The position numbers and the translations under genes were made by a program. 37,926 nt of DNA from Planctomycetota bacterium. Lineage in GTDB: Bacteria; Planctomycetota; UBA1135; GCA-002686595. The DNA lies in the NCBI GenBank assembly GCA_016795245.1, contig JAEUIA010000116.1, positions 1 through 37,926 of the forward strand. Reading direction: 5' to 3'. Below the pieces are notes generated by a model. That model was given only the letters and a program-made list of their open reading frames with translations. It searched no databases and was not told the DNA's origin. Every line of letters starts with the position of its first letter. Position 1 is the stretch's first letter. Shown piece by piece: positions 1 to 8,391 of the stretch.

Positions 1-20
1 CCGGCGCGCGGCTCTACACC

Positions 21-65
21 GGCGAAGATGCACCACACGAGCCTGGCTCGGTACGGTCAAACTCG
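21..65 (-). repeat. Dispersed repeat copy at left end (33-nt unit plus flank)
   Basis: Read on the minus strand, bases 53-21 form a 33-nt unit that begins TACCGAGCCAGG and ends TTCGCC. It has the same length and the same end motifs as the units inside the two giant inverted repeats at 23.3 and 34.2 kb. Bases 31-65 also match 37760-37794 in inverted orientation at 33 of 35 positions. GAGCC-n-GGCTC within it is a short palindrome. Confidence 0.7.
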
Positions 66-124
66 GACGAACGCCACTGGAAAAATCGCGAACCAGGAGG
101 TCAACAATGGGGTGGGGTCTGGTT

Positions 125-223
125 GGGTGAGTTGGGTGTCGGACTGGAAGCGTTGAGGGGTGAGTTCGGTGTCGGTCTTGAAGCGTCGTGGGGCGGGGTT
201 CGGTGTCAGGTTGGAAGGCCGTC
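125..223. repeat. Three imperfect 33-bp tandem repeats
   Basis: Three consecutive 33-nt units start at 125, 158 and 191. They share the pattern GGGnGnGTT-GGTGTC-nnn-TGGAAG. They lie just 3' of the formate-tetrahydrofolate ligase stop. The period is a multiple of three, but I see no real gene across them. The remaining bases of 1-229 hold only the dispersed repeat at 21-65. Confidence 0.6.
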
Positions 224-229
224 GGCCGA

Positions 230-1933
230 CTAGAACAGGCCGGTGATGCGACCCTCGGCGTCGAGGTCCACGCGCTTGTATCCCGGGCTGCGACCCAGGC
301 CCGGCATCGTTTGGATATCTCCCGCCATCACGACGATGAATCCTGCGCCGGCGGACAGGCGCACCTCGCGCACGGGGAAGGTGAATCCGGTCGGCCGCCC
401 GCGCAGTGCCGCATCGTGGCTCAAGCTGTACTGGGTCTTCGCGACACAGATCGGGAGCTGGCCGAAGCCGAGTTCCTCGAGTTCGTCGATGCCGCGCGCC
501 GCCTCGGGCATGATCTCGATGCCGCCGGCGCCGTACACGTCGCGCGCGAGCGATTCGATCTTCGAGCGAATCGGCGCGCCGAGTTCGTACGCGAAACGCA
601 GCTTCGCCTTGCCCGACTCGGCTGCTTTCACGACCGCTTCGGCCAATTCCATTCCGCCCGCGCCGCCGCGCTCGTGCAGGCGACTCTCGCACGCAGCGTC
701 CGCGCCGGCGGCGAGCGCGCACTCGCGCACCAGCGCGATCTCGGCCGCGGTGTCGCTCGGGAAGCGGTTCACGGCGACGACGACGGGCACGCCGAAGCGG
801 CGCACGTTCGCGATCTGCGCTTCGAGGTTCGAACAGCCCTCTTTCAGGGCCGCGAGGTCTTCGCGCGACAACTCCGGCGGCAACGGCGAGCCGGCTTTCA
901 CGGTGAAACGGCCCGAGTGGACCTTGAGCGCGCGCACCGTCGCGACGAGCAGCGCGCAGTCGGGCTTCATGCCCGACGCACGGCACTTGATGTCGAAGAA
1001 TTTCTCGCCGCCCATGTCGGCCGCGAATCCGGCTTCGGTGACGACCCAATCGGCGAAACGTGCCGCCACGCGATCGGCGATGATCGACGCGTTGCCGTGC
1101 GCGATGTTCGCAAAGGGACCGGTGTGGATGAGCGCCGGCGTGCCTTCCGAAGTCTGCATCAGAGTCGGGTGCAGCGCGTCGCGCAGGATCGCCGACATGG
1201 CGCCCGCGACGCCGAGGTCTTCGGCCGTGACGGGCTTGCCGGATTGATTGCGGCCCAAGACCATGCGCCCCAGGCGCGCGCGCATGTCGGCGAGATCGCT
1301 GGCCATCCCGAGCACCGCCATGACTTCCGAAGCGGGCGTGATGTCGAAGCCGGTCTCGCGCTCGACGCCATTCTTCGAACCGCCGAGTCCGATGCGGACC
1401 TGACGCAGCGCGCGATCGTTGACGTCGACGACGCGTCGCCACGTGACTTTCGCCGGGTCGACCTTCAGCGGATTGTCGAGCAGGATCGAGGTGTCCAGCG
1501 CCGCCGCGCACAGGTTGTTGGCATCGGCGACCGCGTGGAAATCACCCGTCAGGTGCAGGTTGAAATCCTCCATCGGCACGACCTGGCTGTGGCCGCCACC
1601 CGCCGCTCCGCCCTTGACGCCGAACACCGGACCCATCGAAGGTTGCCGCAGCGTGCACACTGCTTTCTTGCCGAGCTTGTTGAGCGCGAGCGAGAGACCG
1701 ATCGTGTGCAGGGTCTTGCCCTCTCCCGCCGGCGTGGGCGTGATCGCGGTCACGAGCACGTAGCGCAGCGGCTTGCGGCCGGCGTCGCGCGCGGCGAGTC
1801 CGGTGCGGTAATCGATCTTGGCCTTCGTGGGCCCGTGCGCGTAAACGGACTCCGTCGGGACCCCGAACTGCGCGGCGACGTCGGTGATCGGGGTGAGCTT
1901 CAGCTGGCGTGCAATTTCGATGTCGGAGAGCAT
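230..1933 (-). CDS. fhs: Formate-tetrahydrofolate ligase
   Basis: This cytoplasmic enzyme of one-carbon metabolism joins formate to tetrahydrofolate using ATP, giving 10-formyl-THF. The 567-residue protein has the family's usual length. The P-loop TPTPAGEGKT is at residues 65-74, and the Gly-rich segment LRQPSMGPVFGVKGG starts near residue 95. The start (ATG, 1933) gives the normal N-terminus, in which a short helix precedes the PTKAKID motif. A TAAGCT box ends exactly 6 nt upstream of this ATG, so the mRNA may be leaderless. The gene diverges from the MerR-type regulator. Folate one-carbon units feed purine and formyl-methionyl-tRNA synthesis, and the neighbours add no specific pathway context. 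Confidence 0.97.
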   Translation of the reverse strand: MLSDIEIARQLKLTPITDVAAQFGVPTESVYAHGPTKAKIDYRTGLAARDAGRKPLRYVLVTAITPTPAGEGKTLHTIGLSLALNKLGKKAVCTLRQPSMGPVFGVKGGAAGGGHSQVVPMEDFNLHLTGDFHAVADANNLCAAALDTSILLDNPLKVDPAKVTWRRVVDVNDRALRQVRIGLGGSKNGVERETGFDITPASEVMAVLGMASDLADMRARLGRMVLGRNQSGKPVTAEDLGVAGAMSAILRDALHPTLMQTSEGTPALIHTGPFANIAHGNASIIADRVAARFADWVVTEAGFAADMGGEKFFDIKCRASGMKPDCALLVATVRALKVHSGRFTVKAGSPLPPELSREDLAALKEGCSNLEAQIANVRRFGVPVVVAVNRFPSDTAAEIALVRECALAAGADAACESRLHERGGAGGMELAEAVVKAAESGKAKLRFAYELGAPIRSKIESLARDVYGAGGIEIMPEAARGIDELEELGFGQLPICVAKTQYSLSHDAALRGRPTGFTFPVREVRLSAGAGFIVVMAGDIQTMPGLGRSPGYKRVDLDAEGRITGLF

Positions 1934-1939
1934 TCGCAG

Positions 1940-1945
1940 AGCTTA
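1940..1945 (-). promoter_or_regulatory. Candidate -10 box of fhs (TAAGCT, 6 nt before ATG)
   Basis: The minus strand reads TAAGCT-CTGCGA-ATG. The same TAnnnT-N6/7-start arrangement precedes the genes at 6693, 22623 and 37176. No convincing -35 element is visible. The geometry predicts transcription starting at or next to the ATG. Confidence 0.4.
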
Positions 1946-1985
1946 GCGGACGGCGAGTTCGGCGTCCCCCGGACGTAACTCAAAC

Positions 1986-2013
1986 CTGCCGTAAGGGTAG
2001 ATTGTGCTATCGT
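1986..2013 (+). promoter_or_regulatory. Possible MerR operator/promoter
   Basis: An imperfect dyad CTGCC-gtaag-GGTAG (1986-2000) is followed by TATCGT (2008-2013), which could be a -10 box for the regulator gene at 2075. MerR-family operators normally sit between the -35 and -10 boxes, so the position is plausible. No clear -35 is present, so this is only suggestive. Confidence 0.25.
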
Positions 2014-2074
2014 GCAGACCTGACGCGCACCCCGACCCGTCCCTTGCGAGGGATCCGTCCGCGAAGAGGACCCG

Positions 2075-2551
2075 ATGAAGCCCCAACAAGAGCTCTTGAA
2101 GATCGGCGAGTTCGCCCGCCTGGCGAGCACCAACCTGCGCACCCTGCGCTATTACGAGGAGTTGGGACTGCTCTCGCCGGCCGGCCGCAGCCAGGGCGGT
2201 TTCCGCTTCTACCGCCTCACGGACATCAACCGCGTGCAGATGATCCGCGACATGCAGGAACTCGGCCTGCACCTCGACCGCATCCGCGAACTGATCTCCG
2301 CGCGCCAGGCCGACGAAGGCCGCGAGGTCTTCTTGGATCGCGTGCGCCAGGCGCTCGAGGAACAAGACCGCATGCTGGTCGAACGCGTGCGCGCGCTCGA
2401 CGAGCAGCGCAAGAAGGTCGCGCAGGCGCTGCACAAGATCAACGAATGCCGTCACTGCACGCATTCGCCCGCAGCGGACAACAACTTCTGCGAGCCGTGC
2501 ACGACGACCGGCGAAAAGCTGCCCGAGCATTTGAGCGCGCTGTACCAGTGA
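2075..2551 (+). CDS. MerR-family regulator with C-terminal CxxC-x10-CxxC
   Basis: This 158-residue one-component transcription factor has a winged-helix HTH at about residues 8-46 (KIGEFARLASTNLRTLRYYE) and a long dimerisation helix at about 75-122. The C-terminal tail carries C125-x2-C128-x10-C139-x2-C142. Four cysteines spaced like this could bind zinc or an Fe-S cluster, so a metal or redox input is likely. The ligand is not known. The ATG at 2075 opens the standard MerR N-terminus. The next gene, 36 nt downstream on the same strand, is a cysteine desulfurase. This suggests that the regulator responds to sulfur or Fe-S status and controls that gene. Confidence 0.9.
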   Translation: MKPQQELLKIGEFARLASTNLRTLRYYEELGLLSPAGRSQGGFRFYRLTDINRVQMIRDMQELGLHLDRIRELISARQADEGREVFLDRVRQALEEQDRMLVERVRALDEQRKKVAQALHKINECRHCTHSPAADNNFCEPCTTTGEKLPEHLSALYQ

Positions 2552-2587
2552 GTTCTGCGCCCCCGTAGCCGGGGCGCGCGCGCATCC

Positions 2588-3739
2588 GTGTTGTACTTCG
2601 ACAACAACGCCACGACCGCCGCCGACCCTGAGGTCGTCGCCGCAATGCTGCCGTTCCTGGGTGAGCGCTTCGGCAACCCCTCCAGCGCGCACGCACTCGG
2701 CGAGGACGCGGCCGACGCCGTGCGCGCCGCGCGGGCTTCGGTCGCACGTCTTCTAGGAGCGACCGCGCCGGACGAAATCGTGTTCACTTCCGGCGGCACG
2801 GAGAGCAACAATCTCGCGTTGCGCGCCGCGTTCGCCGCACAGTCGGGACGGCGTGTCATCGTCACGTGTGCGACCGAGCATTCGAGCGTTTTGGAGCCTT
2901 GCGCGCAGCTCGAACGATCCGGCGCGCGCGTCGTGCGCGCCGGCGTTTCGCGCACAGGCCTCGTCGACCTTCCCGCCCTGATGTCTCAGTTGACGCCGGA
3001 GTGCGCGGTCGTCTCGCTGATGCTCGCGAACAACGAGATCGGCGTCGTGCAGGACATCGCGCCGCTGGGTGCGCGCTGCCGCGAACTCGGCATCCTGTTC
3101 CACGCCGATCTGGTTCAGGCGGCCGGCAAACTGCCGCTCTCCGTGCGCGCCCTGAACGCCGACCTCGCGACGATCAGCGCGCACAAGTTGCACGGACCCA
3201 AGGGTGTCGGAGCTCTGTACGTGCGCGCCGGACTCGCGTGCGCACCGCTCGTTTTCGGCGGGTCGCAAGAGCGCGGGCGCCGACCGGGAACCGAGAACGT
3301 GGCCGGCATCGTCGGCTTCGGTCGCGCCGCTGAACTCGCGCGCGCGTTCGCGGCCGACGTCGACGCGCGCGCACGAGTCGCTTCACTGCGCGACGAATTC
3401 GAAAACGGCCTCCTGGCTCGCATCCCCGGCGCGAGTGTGAACGGCGCTCGCGACCGCCGCGTCGCCAACACCACCAGCATCCGCTTCGCCGGGCTCGACG
3501 CCGAAACGCTCTTGATGTCGTTCTCGAGCCAAGGTCTGTACGCCTCGGCCGGCTCCGCCTGCCACGCGCAGGCGCGGCGCCCTAGCCACGTGTTGCTGGC
3601 GTTGGGCCTGGCTGAGACCGAAGCCGCGGAGTGCGTGCGCTTTTCGCTCTCGCGTCACACGACGAGCGCCGATTGCCGCGCCGCCCTGGAGATCGTAGCT
3701 GCCGCCGCCGCTGAATTGCGCGTTCCCGGCGGTCTTTGA
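2588..3739 (+). CDS. Cysteine desulfurase (NifS/IscS type)
   Basis: This PLP enzyme takes sulfur from cysteine, giving alanine and a persulfide for Fe-S cluster or thio-cofactor assembly. It has 383 residues, within the family range. Visible motifs are YFDNNATT at the N-terminus, TEH (H98) stacking on PLP, HADLVQ near 172-177, the Schiff-base lysine K200 in SAHKLHGPKG, and the sulfur-accepting C325 in SAGSAC. The start is GTG 2588 or the adjacent TTG 2591, because the conserved YFDNNATT follows at once and leaves no room for more. It probably forms an operon with the MerR-type regulator. No IscU, SufE or other scaffold gene is nearby, so its partner is elsewhere. A frataxin gene 25 kb away is the only other Fe-S-related gene here. 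Confidence 0.95.
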   Translation: MLYFDNNATTAADPEVVAAMLPFLGERFGNPSSAHALGEDAADAVRAARASVARLLGATAPDEIVFTSGGTESNNLALRAAFAAQSGRRVIVTCATEHSSVLEPCAQLERSGARVVRAGVSRTGLVDLPALMSQLTPECAVVSLMLANNEIGVVQDIAPLGARCRELGILFHADLVQAAGKLPLSVRALNADLATISAHKLHGPKGVGALYVRAGLACAPLVFGGSQERGRRPGTENVAGIVGFGRAAELARAFAADVDARARVASLRDEFENGLLARIPGASVNGARDRRVANTTSIRFAGLDAETLLMSFSSQGLYASAGSACHAQARRPSHVLLALGLAETEAAECVRFSLSRHTTSADCRAALEIVAAAAAELRVPGGL

Positions 3740-3826
3740 GCGCTCCTGACTTGCCACCCGACCGATTCGCCGGGACACTTGTCCGGCCCTTTTCCCGAGG
3801 CGCTCCCCCCCGCCGCCCCCTGTCCG

Positions 3827-4375
3827 ATGCCCGAAGCCATCTCCACCTACAAGACCCGCGTGAGCGGCCTGTTCCAGGCACGCCACGCGATCACCGGCCC
3901 TGACGGGGAGGAGATCGGCGTGTTGACGGTGCAGCGCAGCGGGCGCGGCCCGATCCGCGGGGCGCGCTACCAGCCGACGAAAGGCGAGGTGCTGCTCATC
4001 CGCCGCGACCCCGGGCTCCTGCGCAGCCAGTTCTCCTGCTGGACCGAGGGTCGCGAGTGGGTCGGCTCGTCCCTGCGCTGGAGCTTCTTCGCGCGCGAGA
4101 TCGCGCTGGCGACGGGCAACAAGCCCTACCGCCTGCTACCGGTCGCCGGACTCCACCGCGGCTGGCGCATGTTTGCCCCCAAGACGGGCGAGATGGCGCG
4201 CATCGAGCCGGCCGGATTCGGGCGCGGATCGACGATCCAGGTCTTCCGGCGCGTGGATTTCGAGTTGGTGCTCTTCGCCTACTTCCTGGGTTCGCAGGTG
4301 TACTTCGAGTCGTTCTGGCCGGGTCGTGAGGTCAGCGACGATCAGGACAGCGTGCCCACGCCTTCGAAGGCCTGA
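3827..4375 (+). CDS. Unknown protein, possibly LURP-one/tubby-like fold
   Basis: I do not recognise this 182-residue protein with certainty. It is rich in predicted beta strands and ends in a hydrophobic segment (VDFELVLFAYFLGSQVYF) followed by a polar tail. A beta barrel threaded by a C-terminal hydrophobic helix is the plan of LURP-one-related and scramblase-like domains, so that is a tentative fold suggestion only. An in-frame TTG at 3779 would add 16 residues rich in Pro and Ala. I prefer ATG 3827 (MPEAIST) because the conserved-looking part begins there. It follows the desulfurase by 87 nt on the same strand, but no functional link is evident. Confidence 0.65.
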   Translation: MPEAISTYKTRVSGLFQARHAITGPDGEEIGVLTVQRSGRGPIRGARYQPTKGEVLLIRRDPGLLRSQFSCWTEGREWVGSSLRWSFFAREIALATGNKPYRLLPVAGLHRGWRMFAPKTGEMARIEPAGFGRGSTIQVFRRVDFELVLFAYFLGSQVYFESFWPGREVSDDQDSVPTPSKA

Positions 4376-4701
4376 TTTCGGCCCCGGGACCCGGCCTCGG
4401 GGCCCTCCAGGATAGTGGCTACGCTCGCTGGTCGTCATCGGATCGGGGCCACGTGGCGTCCGGCGGATCGCGGTTCGTCCGCCGAGCACCCCCTTCCAGG
4501 CCTCCGCAAGGGCGCCTCTCAGGCTTGGACCAGCGGAGGGAGCCAGTACCCATGGCTCCAGGGCGGGACTCCGGCTTCACCTGCCGATAACATCAGCCGA
4601 CTTCCGGGAAGCCCCTTCCCCACTCTGCGTCCCTTGGCCCACACGCGCGTCGGCGGCTTTTATCTCCAGCATCCCATCCCCGCACGACGCCCCTCATCGA
4701 C
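4376..4701 (+). other. Non-coding gap with four predicted hairpins
   Basis: This 326-nt gap has no convincing ORF. A GC-rich hairpin GGCCCCG/CGGGGCC (4380-4404) lies just after the upstream gene and may terminate it, although it has no T tract. Three further stems follow in order: CGGCGGA/TCCGCCG (4461-4484), CCTCCGC/GCGGAGG (4501-4539) and GGAGCCA/TGGCTCC (4539-4559). The cluster of stems could be a structured 5' leader or a small RNA. It contains CTCTCAGGC-n2-GGAC, which resembles part of a glycine aptamer, but the other essential elements are missing. Confidence 0.4.
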
Positions 4702-6672
4702 ATGAAACCCGCACTCGTACTCATCCTCGTCCTGGCCGCCATCGGCGCGCTCTTCTTCACCCTGTCGCGCAAGTCCGACAAGCCGCAGCCTGTCGAGCTG
4801 CCGCCGATCAGCTCGCCCGAGACGCCGACGGATCCCAAGACCGCCACGAATCTCACCCAGCCGGTCAAGGCTGTGGACCGCACCGTGCAGAACACGAAGC
4901 CGGTCACTCCGGGTGCCGTCGGGCAGGCGAATCCGATCCACTTCGACAACAAGGTCACCGGCCTGATCAAGAACGACAAGAACGAACCGATCTCCGGAGC
5001 CGAGGTCACGCTGACCAAGTTCCAGACGGGCGAGCTGATGTTCCTGAACGATCCGCGCCCCGACCCGCTGTCGGAGCCGCGCGTGCTCTCGGACTCGGAC
5101 GGTCGCTACACGTTCCTGGGCATCGAGCCGCGCACCACGTACGGGATCATCGTGACGCACCCGAACTACGCGCAGGCGCGCGAGAACAGCATGCCGATCG
5201 GCGAGTCCGGCACGGTCGAGCAGGCGCCGATCATCCTGACGAGCGGCGGAACGCTCTCGGGCTACGTCAGCGACGAGGCCGGCAACCGCATCACCGACGC
5301 GACGCTCCACCTCGACGGCGAGAACTATCTGCAGATCGGCGACGCGCCGCCCGATCGCCTGACCACCACGACCAACAAGGAAGGCTGGTACGCCTTCGCG
5401 AACGTGCCCTCCGGTCCGCGCACGGTCGGTGTTTCGGCGCCGGGCTACGGCAAGATCCAGGTCGGCGGTTTCGTGTTCAACAAGCAGGAGATGTACGCGC
5501 GCGATTTCACGCTCAAGATCTCGGAGATGATCTCGGGCCGTGTCATCGGTTCGAACAACGAACCGGTGCCGGACGCGAATGTGATCGCGGTCGCCGTCAG
5601 CCACGCGCAACAGTCGGGCCCGATGCAGGTCAAGACCAACGCCAAGGGTGAGTTCCTCATGGAGAACCTCGTCCCCGGTGACTACAACGTCATCGCGAAC
5701 TGCGCCGGCTGGCGCATGGTGCAAGGGCGCAACAACACGCGCATCAAGAGCAACACCGCCAACGTCGTCATCGAGATGATGAAGGAAGCCTCGGTGTGCG
5801 GCGTCGTGATCGACGGCGGCACGGGTGCGCCCGTCACGAACTTCGCCGTGCGTCTGCGCTTCTGGTATGGCGAAGGCAATCCCACCGCCGCGCACAGCGC
5901 CGAACTCATGCAGGTCACGAACGACAAGGGCGAGTTCTGCATCCAGTCCAGCGGTCCCAGCGACTACGTGGTCGAGGCCTCCGCGCCCGGCTTCGCGCCC
6001 AGCCTCTCGCCCAACTTCACCGTCCAACTCGGCCAGCCTGTGAACGGCATCGTGGTCAAGCTCGGCCGCGGCGGTTCGATCACCGGCCGTGTCGTGGACC
6101 CGGACGGCAAGCCCGTGGCACGCGCGCGCGTCATGACGCAGGACAACACCTGGACCGACGACGAATTCACGCGCGCGATCGGCCCGCAGTTCCCCACGAA
6201 CGCCACGACGGTCGAAGTGCGCACCGACGACGCCGGACGCTTCGTGTGCAGCGGACTCAACCCCGAGATCTACCAATTGGTGATCACGGCGGACGGATTC
6301 ACGCCCTTCAACCGCACAGGCCTGCGCGTGACCGAAGGCGGCGTGATGCAAGCCGGTGACCTGAAGATGTTGCGCGGCGGTTCGGTGCGCGGGACGCTGT
6401 TCGACGCGTCGGGCAAGCCGGTCTCCGGCGGCACGATTCGCTTGCGCGCGATCGACGGCATCCAGTACGTGAACATGGCGACCAAGACCGGCGGCGACGG
6501 CAAGTTCGTGCTGAGCAATGCGCCGGCCGGTCGTTACCAGTTGTCCGGGATGCGCGCCAATCGCGCGGCCGGCAATCCGTTCGAGGAGCTGATCGATTCG
6601 AACGGCTCGCAGATGAACGTGATCGTGGCCGAAGGCGACGTCACGACCCAGGACTTGCGCCTGCAAGACTGA
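4702..6672 (+). CDS. Membrane-anchored carboxypeptidase-regulatory-like repeat protein
   Basis: This 656-residue protein has an N-terminal membrane anchor or signal (residues 4-20, LVLILVLAAIGALFF, after one Lys). A Pro/Thr-rich linker follows, then at least six beta-sandwich repeats of the CarboxypepD_reg type. Each opens with a G-x-V-x-(D/N)-x2-G-x-P-(I/V) signature: VTGLIKNDKNEPI, LSGYVSDEAGNRI, ISGRVIGSNNEPV, CGVVIDGGTGAPV, ITGRVVDPDGKPV and VRGTLFDASGKPV. Such domains are structural, so the protein probably acts outside the inner membrane in the envelope or at the surface. No catalytic motif is visible. It lacks the N-terminal block and the C-terminal Trp motif of the four paralogs at 15.4-22.2 kb and is a more distant relative. 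The next gene starts 20 nt downstream. Confidence 0.85.
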   Translation: MKPALVLILVLAAIGALFFTLSRKSDKPQPVELPPISSPETPTDPKTATNLTQPVKAVDRTVQNTKPVTPGAVGQANPIHFDNKVTGLIKNDKNEPISGAEVTLTKFQTGELMFLNDPRPDPLSEPRVLSDSDGRYTFLGIEPRTTYGIIVTHPNYAQARENSMPIGESGTVEQAPIILTSGGTLSGYVSDEAGNRITDATLHLDGENYLQIGDAPPDRLTTTTNKEGWYAFANVPSGPRTVGVSAPGYGKIQVGGFVFNKQEMYARDFTLKISEMISGRVIGSNNEPVPDANVIAVAVSHAQQSGPMQVKTNAKGEFLMENLVPGDYNVIANCAGWRMVQGRNNTRIKSNTANVVIEMMKEASVCGVVIDGGTGAPVTNFAVRLRFWYGEGNPTAAHSAELMQVTNDKGEFCIQSSGPSDYVVEASAPGFAPSLSPNFTVQLGQPVNGIVVKLGRGGSITGRVVDPDGKPVARARVMTQDNTWTDDEFTRAIGPQFPTNATTVEVRTDDAGRFVCSGLNPEIYQLVITADGFTPFNRTGLRVTEGGVMQAGDLKMLRGGSVRGTLFDASGKPVSGGTIRLRAIDGIQYVNMATKTGGDGKFVLSNAPAGRYQLSGMRANRAAGNPFEELIDSNGSQMNVIVAEGDVTTQDLRLQD

Positions 6673-6680
6673 TCCTGTTG

Positions 6681-6686
6681 TAGACT
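6681..6686 (+). promoter_or_regulatory. Candidate -10 box TAGACT, 6 nt before ATG
   Basis: TAGACT-CCGCTC-ATG precedes the gene at 6693. The spacing is the same as for fhs and nth, which suggests a leaderless transcript. No clear -35 is seen. Confidence 0.4.
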
Positions 6687-6692
6687 CCGCTC

Positions 6693-7553
6693 ATGACGAG
6701 CGGCGTCGACGAACCCAGCGAAGGTCCTCTCACCGCCGAGCGGTGGCAGGACCTTCTCACGTTGGAGCTCCTGTGCCCGGTGCGCGTCGTCTACACGCGC
6801 GCACGGCGCACGCCGATCCAGGTCAAGCGCGTTTCGGCGCCGCGCCGCGGTTCACCTTCGGCGCTGGAAGTGCGCTTGCACTCGATGTTCAGCTCCGCGC
6901 CGCCGGGCGTGCACCGCGCCGTCGCGAGTTGGATTCGCTCCGGTTCGCGCGCACCGCGCGCCTGCGCCGCCTTGGATGAATGGATCGCGACGACGCTCGA
7001 GTCGATCCCGGTCACTGCGCGTGTCGCGCACGGGGCCGGCCGCGGCGAGCATCACGATCTGGACTCGCTCGCGCGCGGCCTGATCGAGCGTGAATTCGCG
7101 GGGGCTTTCGATCAGGCGGATGCGAAGCTCCCGGCGATCACGTGGGGTCGGCGCGGCCCGAGTCGCACGCGTAGTTCGCTGCGCCTCGGCAGTTTCGATC
7201 CCGATCCGCGCCTCGTGCGCATCCATCCCGTGCTCGATCAGGCAGGCGTGCCGGCGTGGTTCGTGCGCTTCGTCTTGTTCCACGAACTCTTGCACGCCGT
7301 CCATCCGCCCGAACGCGGCAGCGACAATCGCTGGGTGCACCACGGCCGCAAGTTCAGGCGTGCCGAACGCGCGTACGTCGATTTCGAGCGCGCTGTGGAG
7401 TGGGAAAAGCGCCACCTGAAAGCGCTGATCCGCGCCGCACGCCGCGGTACACCGTTCGTCCCCGCCGCCGAACCCGTCGCTCCACCCATCGCGACCGTCA
7501 CGCCGCCGAAATCCCGCGGCCTCCTGCAGCGCCTCCTGTTCCCCGGCGGCTGA
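6693..7553 (+). CDS. Putative zinc metalloprotease (SprT-like, HExxH)
   Basis: This 286-residue soluble protein has the zinc motif HELLH (H197, E198, H201) in a hydrophobic helix (VRFVLFHELLHAVHP). HHGRKFRRAER follows, in which H216 or H217 could be the third ligand. The order HExxH, about 15-20 residues, then H plus an aromatic/basic helix is like SprT or Wss1-type gluzincins. The first 150 residues are basic, with no signal peptide and no recognised domain. The C-terminus is Pro/Ala-rich and ends in a basic hydrophobic stretch. The substrate is unknown. The gene starts 20 nt after the repeat protein but appears to have its own -10 box. Confidence 0.75.
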   Translation: MTSGVDEPSEGPLTAERWQDLLTLELLCPVRVVYTRARRTPIQVKRVSAPRRGSPSALEVRLHSMFSSAPPGVHRAVASWIRSGSRAPRACAALDEWIATTLESIPVTARVAHGAGRGEHHDLDSLARGLIEREFAGAFDQADAKLPAITWGRRGPSRTRSSLRLGSFDPDPRLVRIHPVLDQAGVPAWFVRFVLFHELLHAVHPPERGSDNRWVHHGRKFRRAERAYVDFERAVEWEKRHLKALIRAARRGTPFVPAAEPVAPPIATVTPPKSRGLLQRLLFPGG

Positions 7554-7559
7554 CGCGCC

Positions 7560-8303
7560 TCAGCGTTCGGCGTAGCGCGCCGAAGTGTCTTCGATGCGCG
7601 CGCCAGTCAGGCACGTGCCGAGCACGTTGCCGCCCATCGCTTCGAGCGTGTTGTAGGTCTGCTCGACGTATTGGCGCGGGGTGGAGCCGAGGCGGACGAC
7701 GAGCACGATGCCGTCGGCGAGCGAACCCAGGAGAGCTGCGTCGCTGATCGTCATCGATTCCGGCGTGTCGATCAGGATGTACGAGAAGCGCTGCTTCAAT
7801 TGTCCGAGCACCGTCGTCACGCGATCGGTGCCGAGCAACTCGGACGGATTGTGCGGCAGTTCGCCCGGGCCGAGAATGGAGACGTTCGGGATCGAGGTGG
7901 CGCGGATCGCGCGGTCCATCGGGCAGGTGCCGCGCACCAGTTCGGTGAGTCCTTGGCGCCGCGGCAGACCGAGGTAGCGCTCCATCGCCGGGTGATGCAG
8001 GTCGGCATCGAGCATCAAGATGCGCGCGCCCTGGATCTCCGCCATCGCGATCGCGAGGTTGATCGTCGCGACGGACTTGCCCTCGCCGCGCAAGGCGCTC
8101 GTCATCACGATCGAGCGCGGCGCGCCTTCGGGGTTGAGCGCGATGATCGAGTTGCGCAGCGAACGGAATTGCTCGGCGAGCTGACCGCGCGGTTGCGTGA
8201 CCATCGCGATCTGCTCGGTGCGCACTTGCACCTTGCGGGCTTCGTCGGGCTCGGCCGCTAGCAGCGGACCGATCTTGGCTTGGCGGTTCGGAAACAGGGG
8301 CAT
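7560..8303 (-). CDS. BY-kinase/CpsD-like P-loop ATPase
   Basis: This 247-residue protein resembles the cytoplasmic domain of bacterial tyrosine kinases (CpsD/CapB, Wzc C-terminus). It has Walker A SALRGEGKS (69-77), Walker A' ILMLDAD (95-101) and Walker B ILIDT (176-180). The usual C-terminal tyrosine cluster is missing, and only one Tyr remains near the end (SARYAER). It may therefore not autophosphorylate in the classic way. I chose ATG 8303 because AAGG lies 6 nt upstream. Two ATGs at 8324-8327 would add 8 residues but have no spaced ribosome-binding site. No polysaccharide genes are adjacent. It follows the exported helical protein (8392-10425) on the same strand after about 90 nt. Confidence 0.85.
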   Translation of the reverse strand: MPLFPNRQAKIGPLLAAEPDEARKVQVRTEQIAMVTQPRGQLAEQFRSLRNSIIALNPEGAPRSIVMTSALRGEGKSVATINLAIAMAEIQGARILMLDADLHHPAMERYLGLPRRQGLTELVRGTCPMDRAIRATSIPNVSILGPGELPHNPSELLGTDRVTTVLGQLKQRFSYILIDTPESMTISDAALLGSLADGIVLVVRLGSTPRQYVEQTYNTLEAMGGNVLGTCLTGARIEDTSARYAER

Positions 8304-8391
8304 CAGAGACCTTTCGCGGACCATCATCCTTTTCGGCGCTCAGGATGGAAGCCCTGGAGGCCGGAATCGGTTTCCGACGGCCTGCAGGTCG

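Noticed and set aside
4501..4545. Glycine-riboswitch-like string CTCTCAGGC-n2-GGAC
   Set aside because: The matching 5' GGAGAG strand and the GCCGAAGG core are absent, and the downstream gene has nothing to do with glycine.
4660..6666. A 668-residue open frame antisense to the repeat-protein gene
   Set aside because: It is Arg/His/Ala-rich with no domain, a typical shadow of GC-rich coding DNA on the opposite strand.
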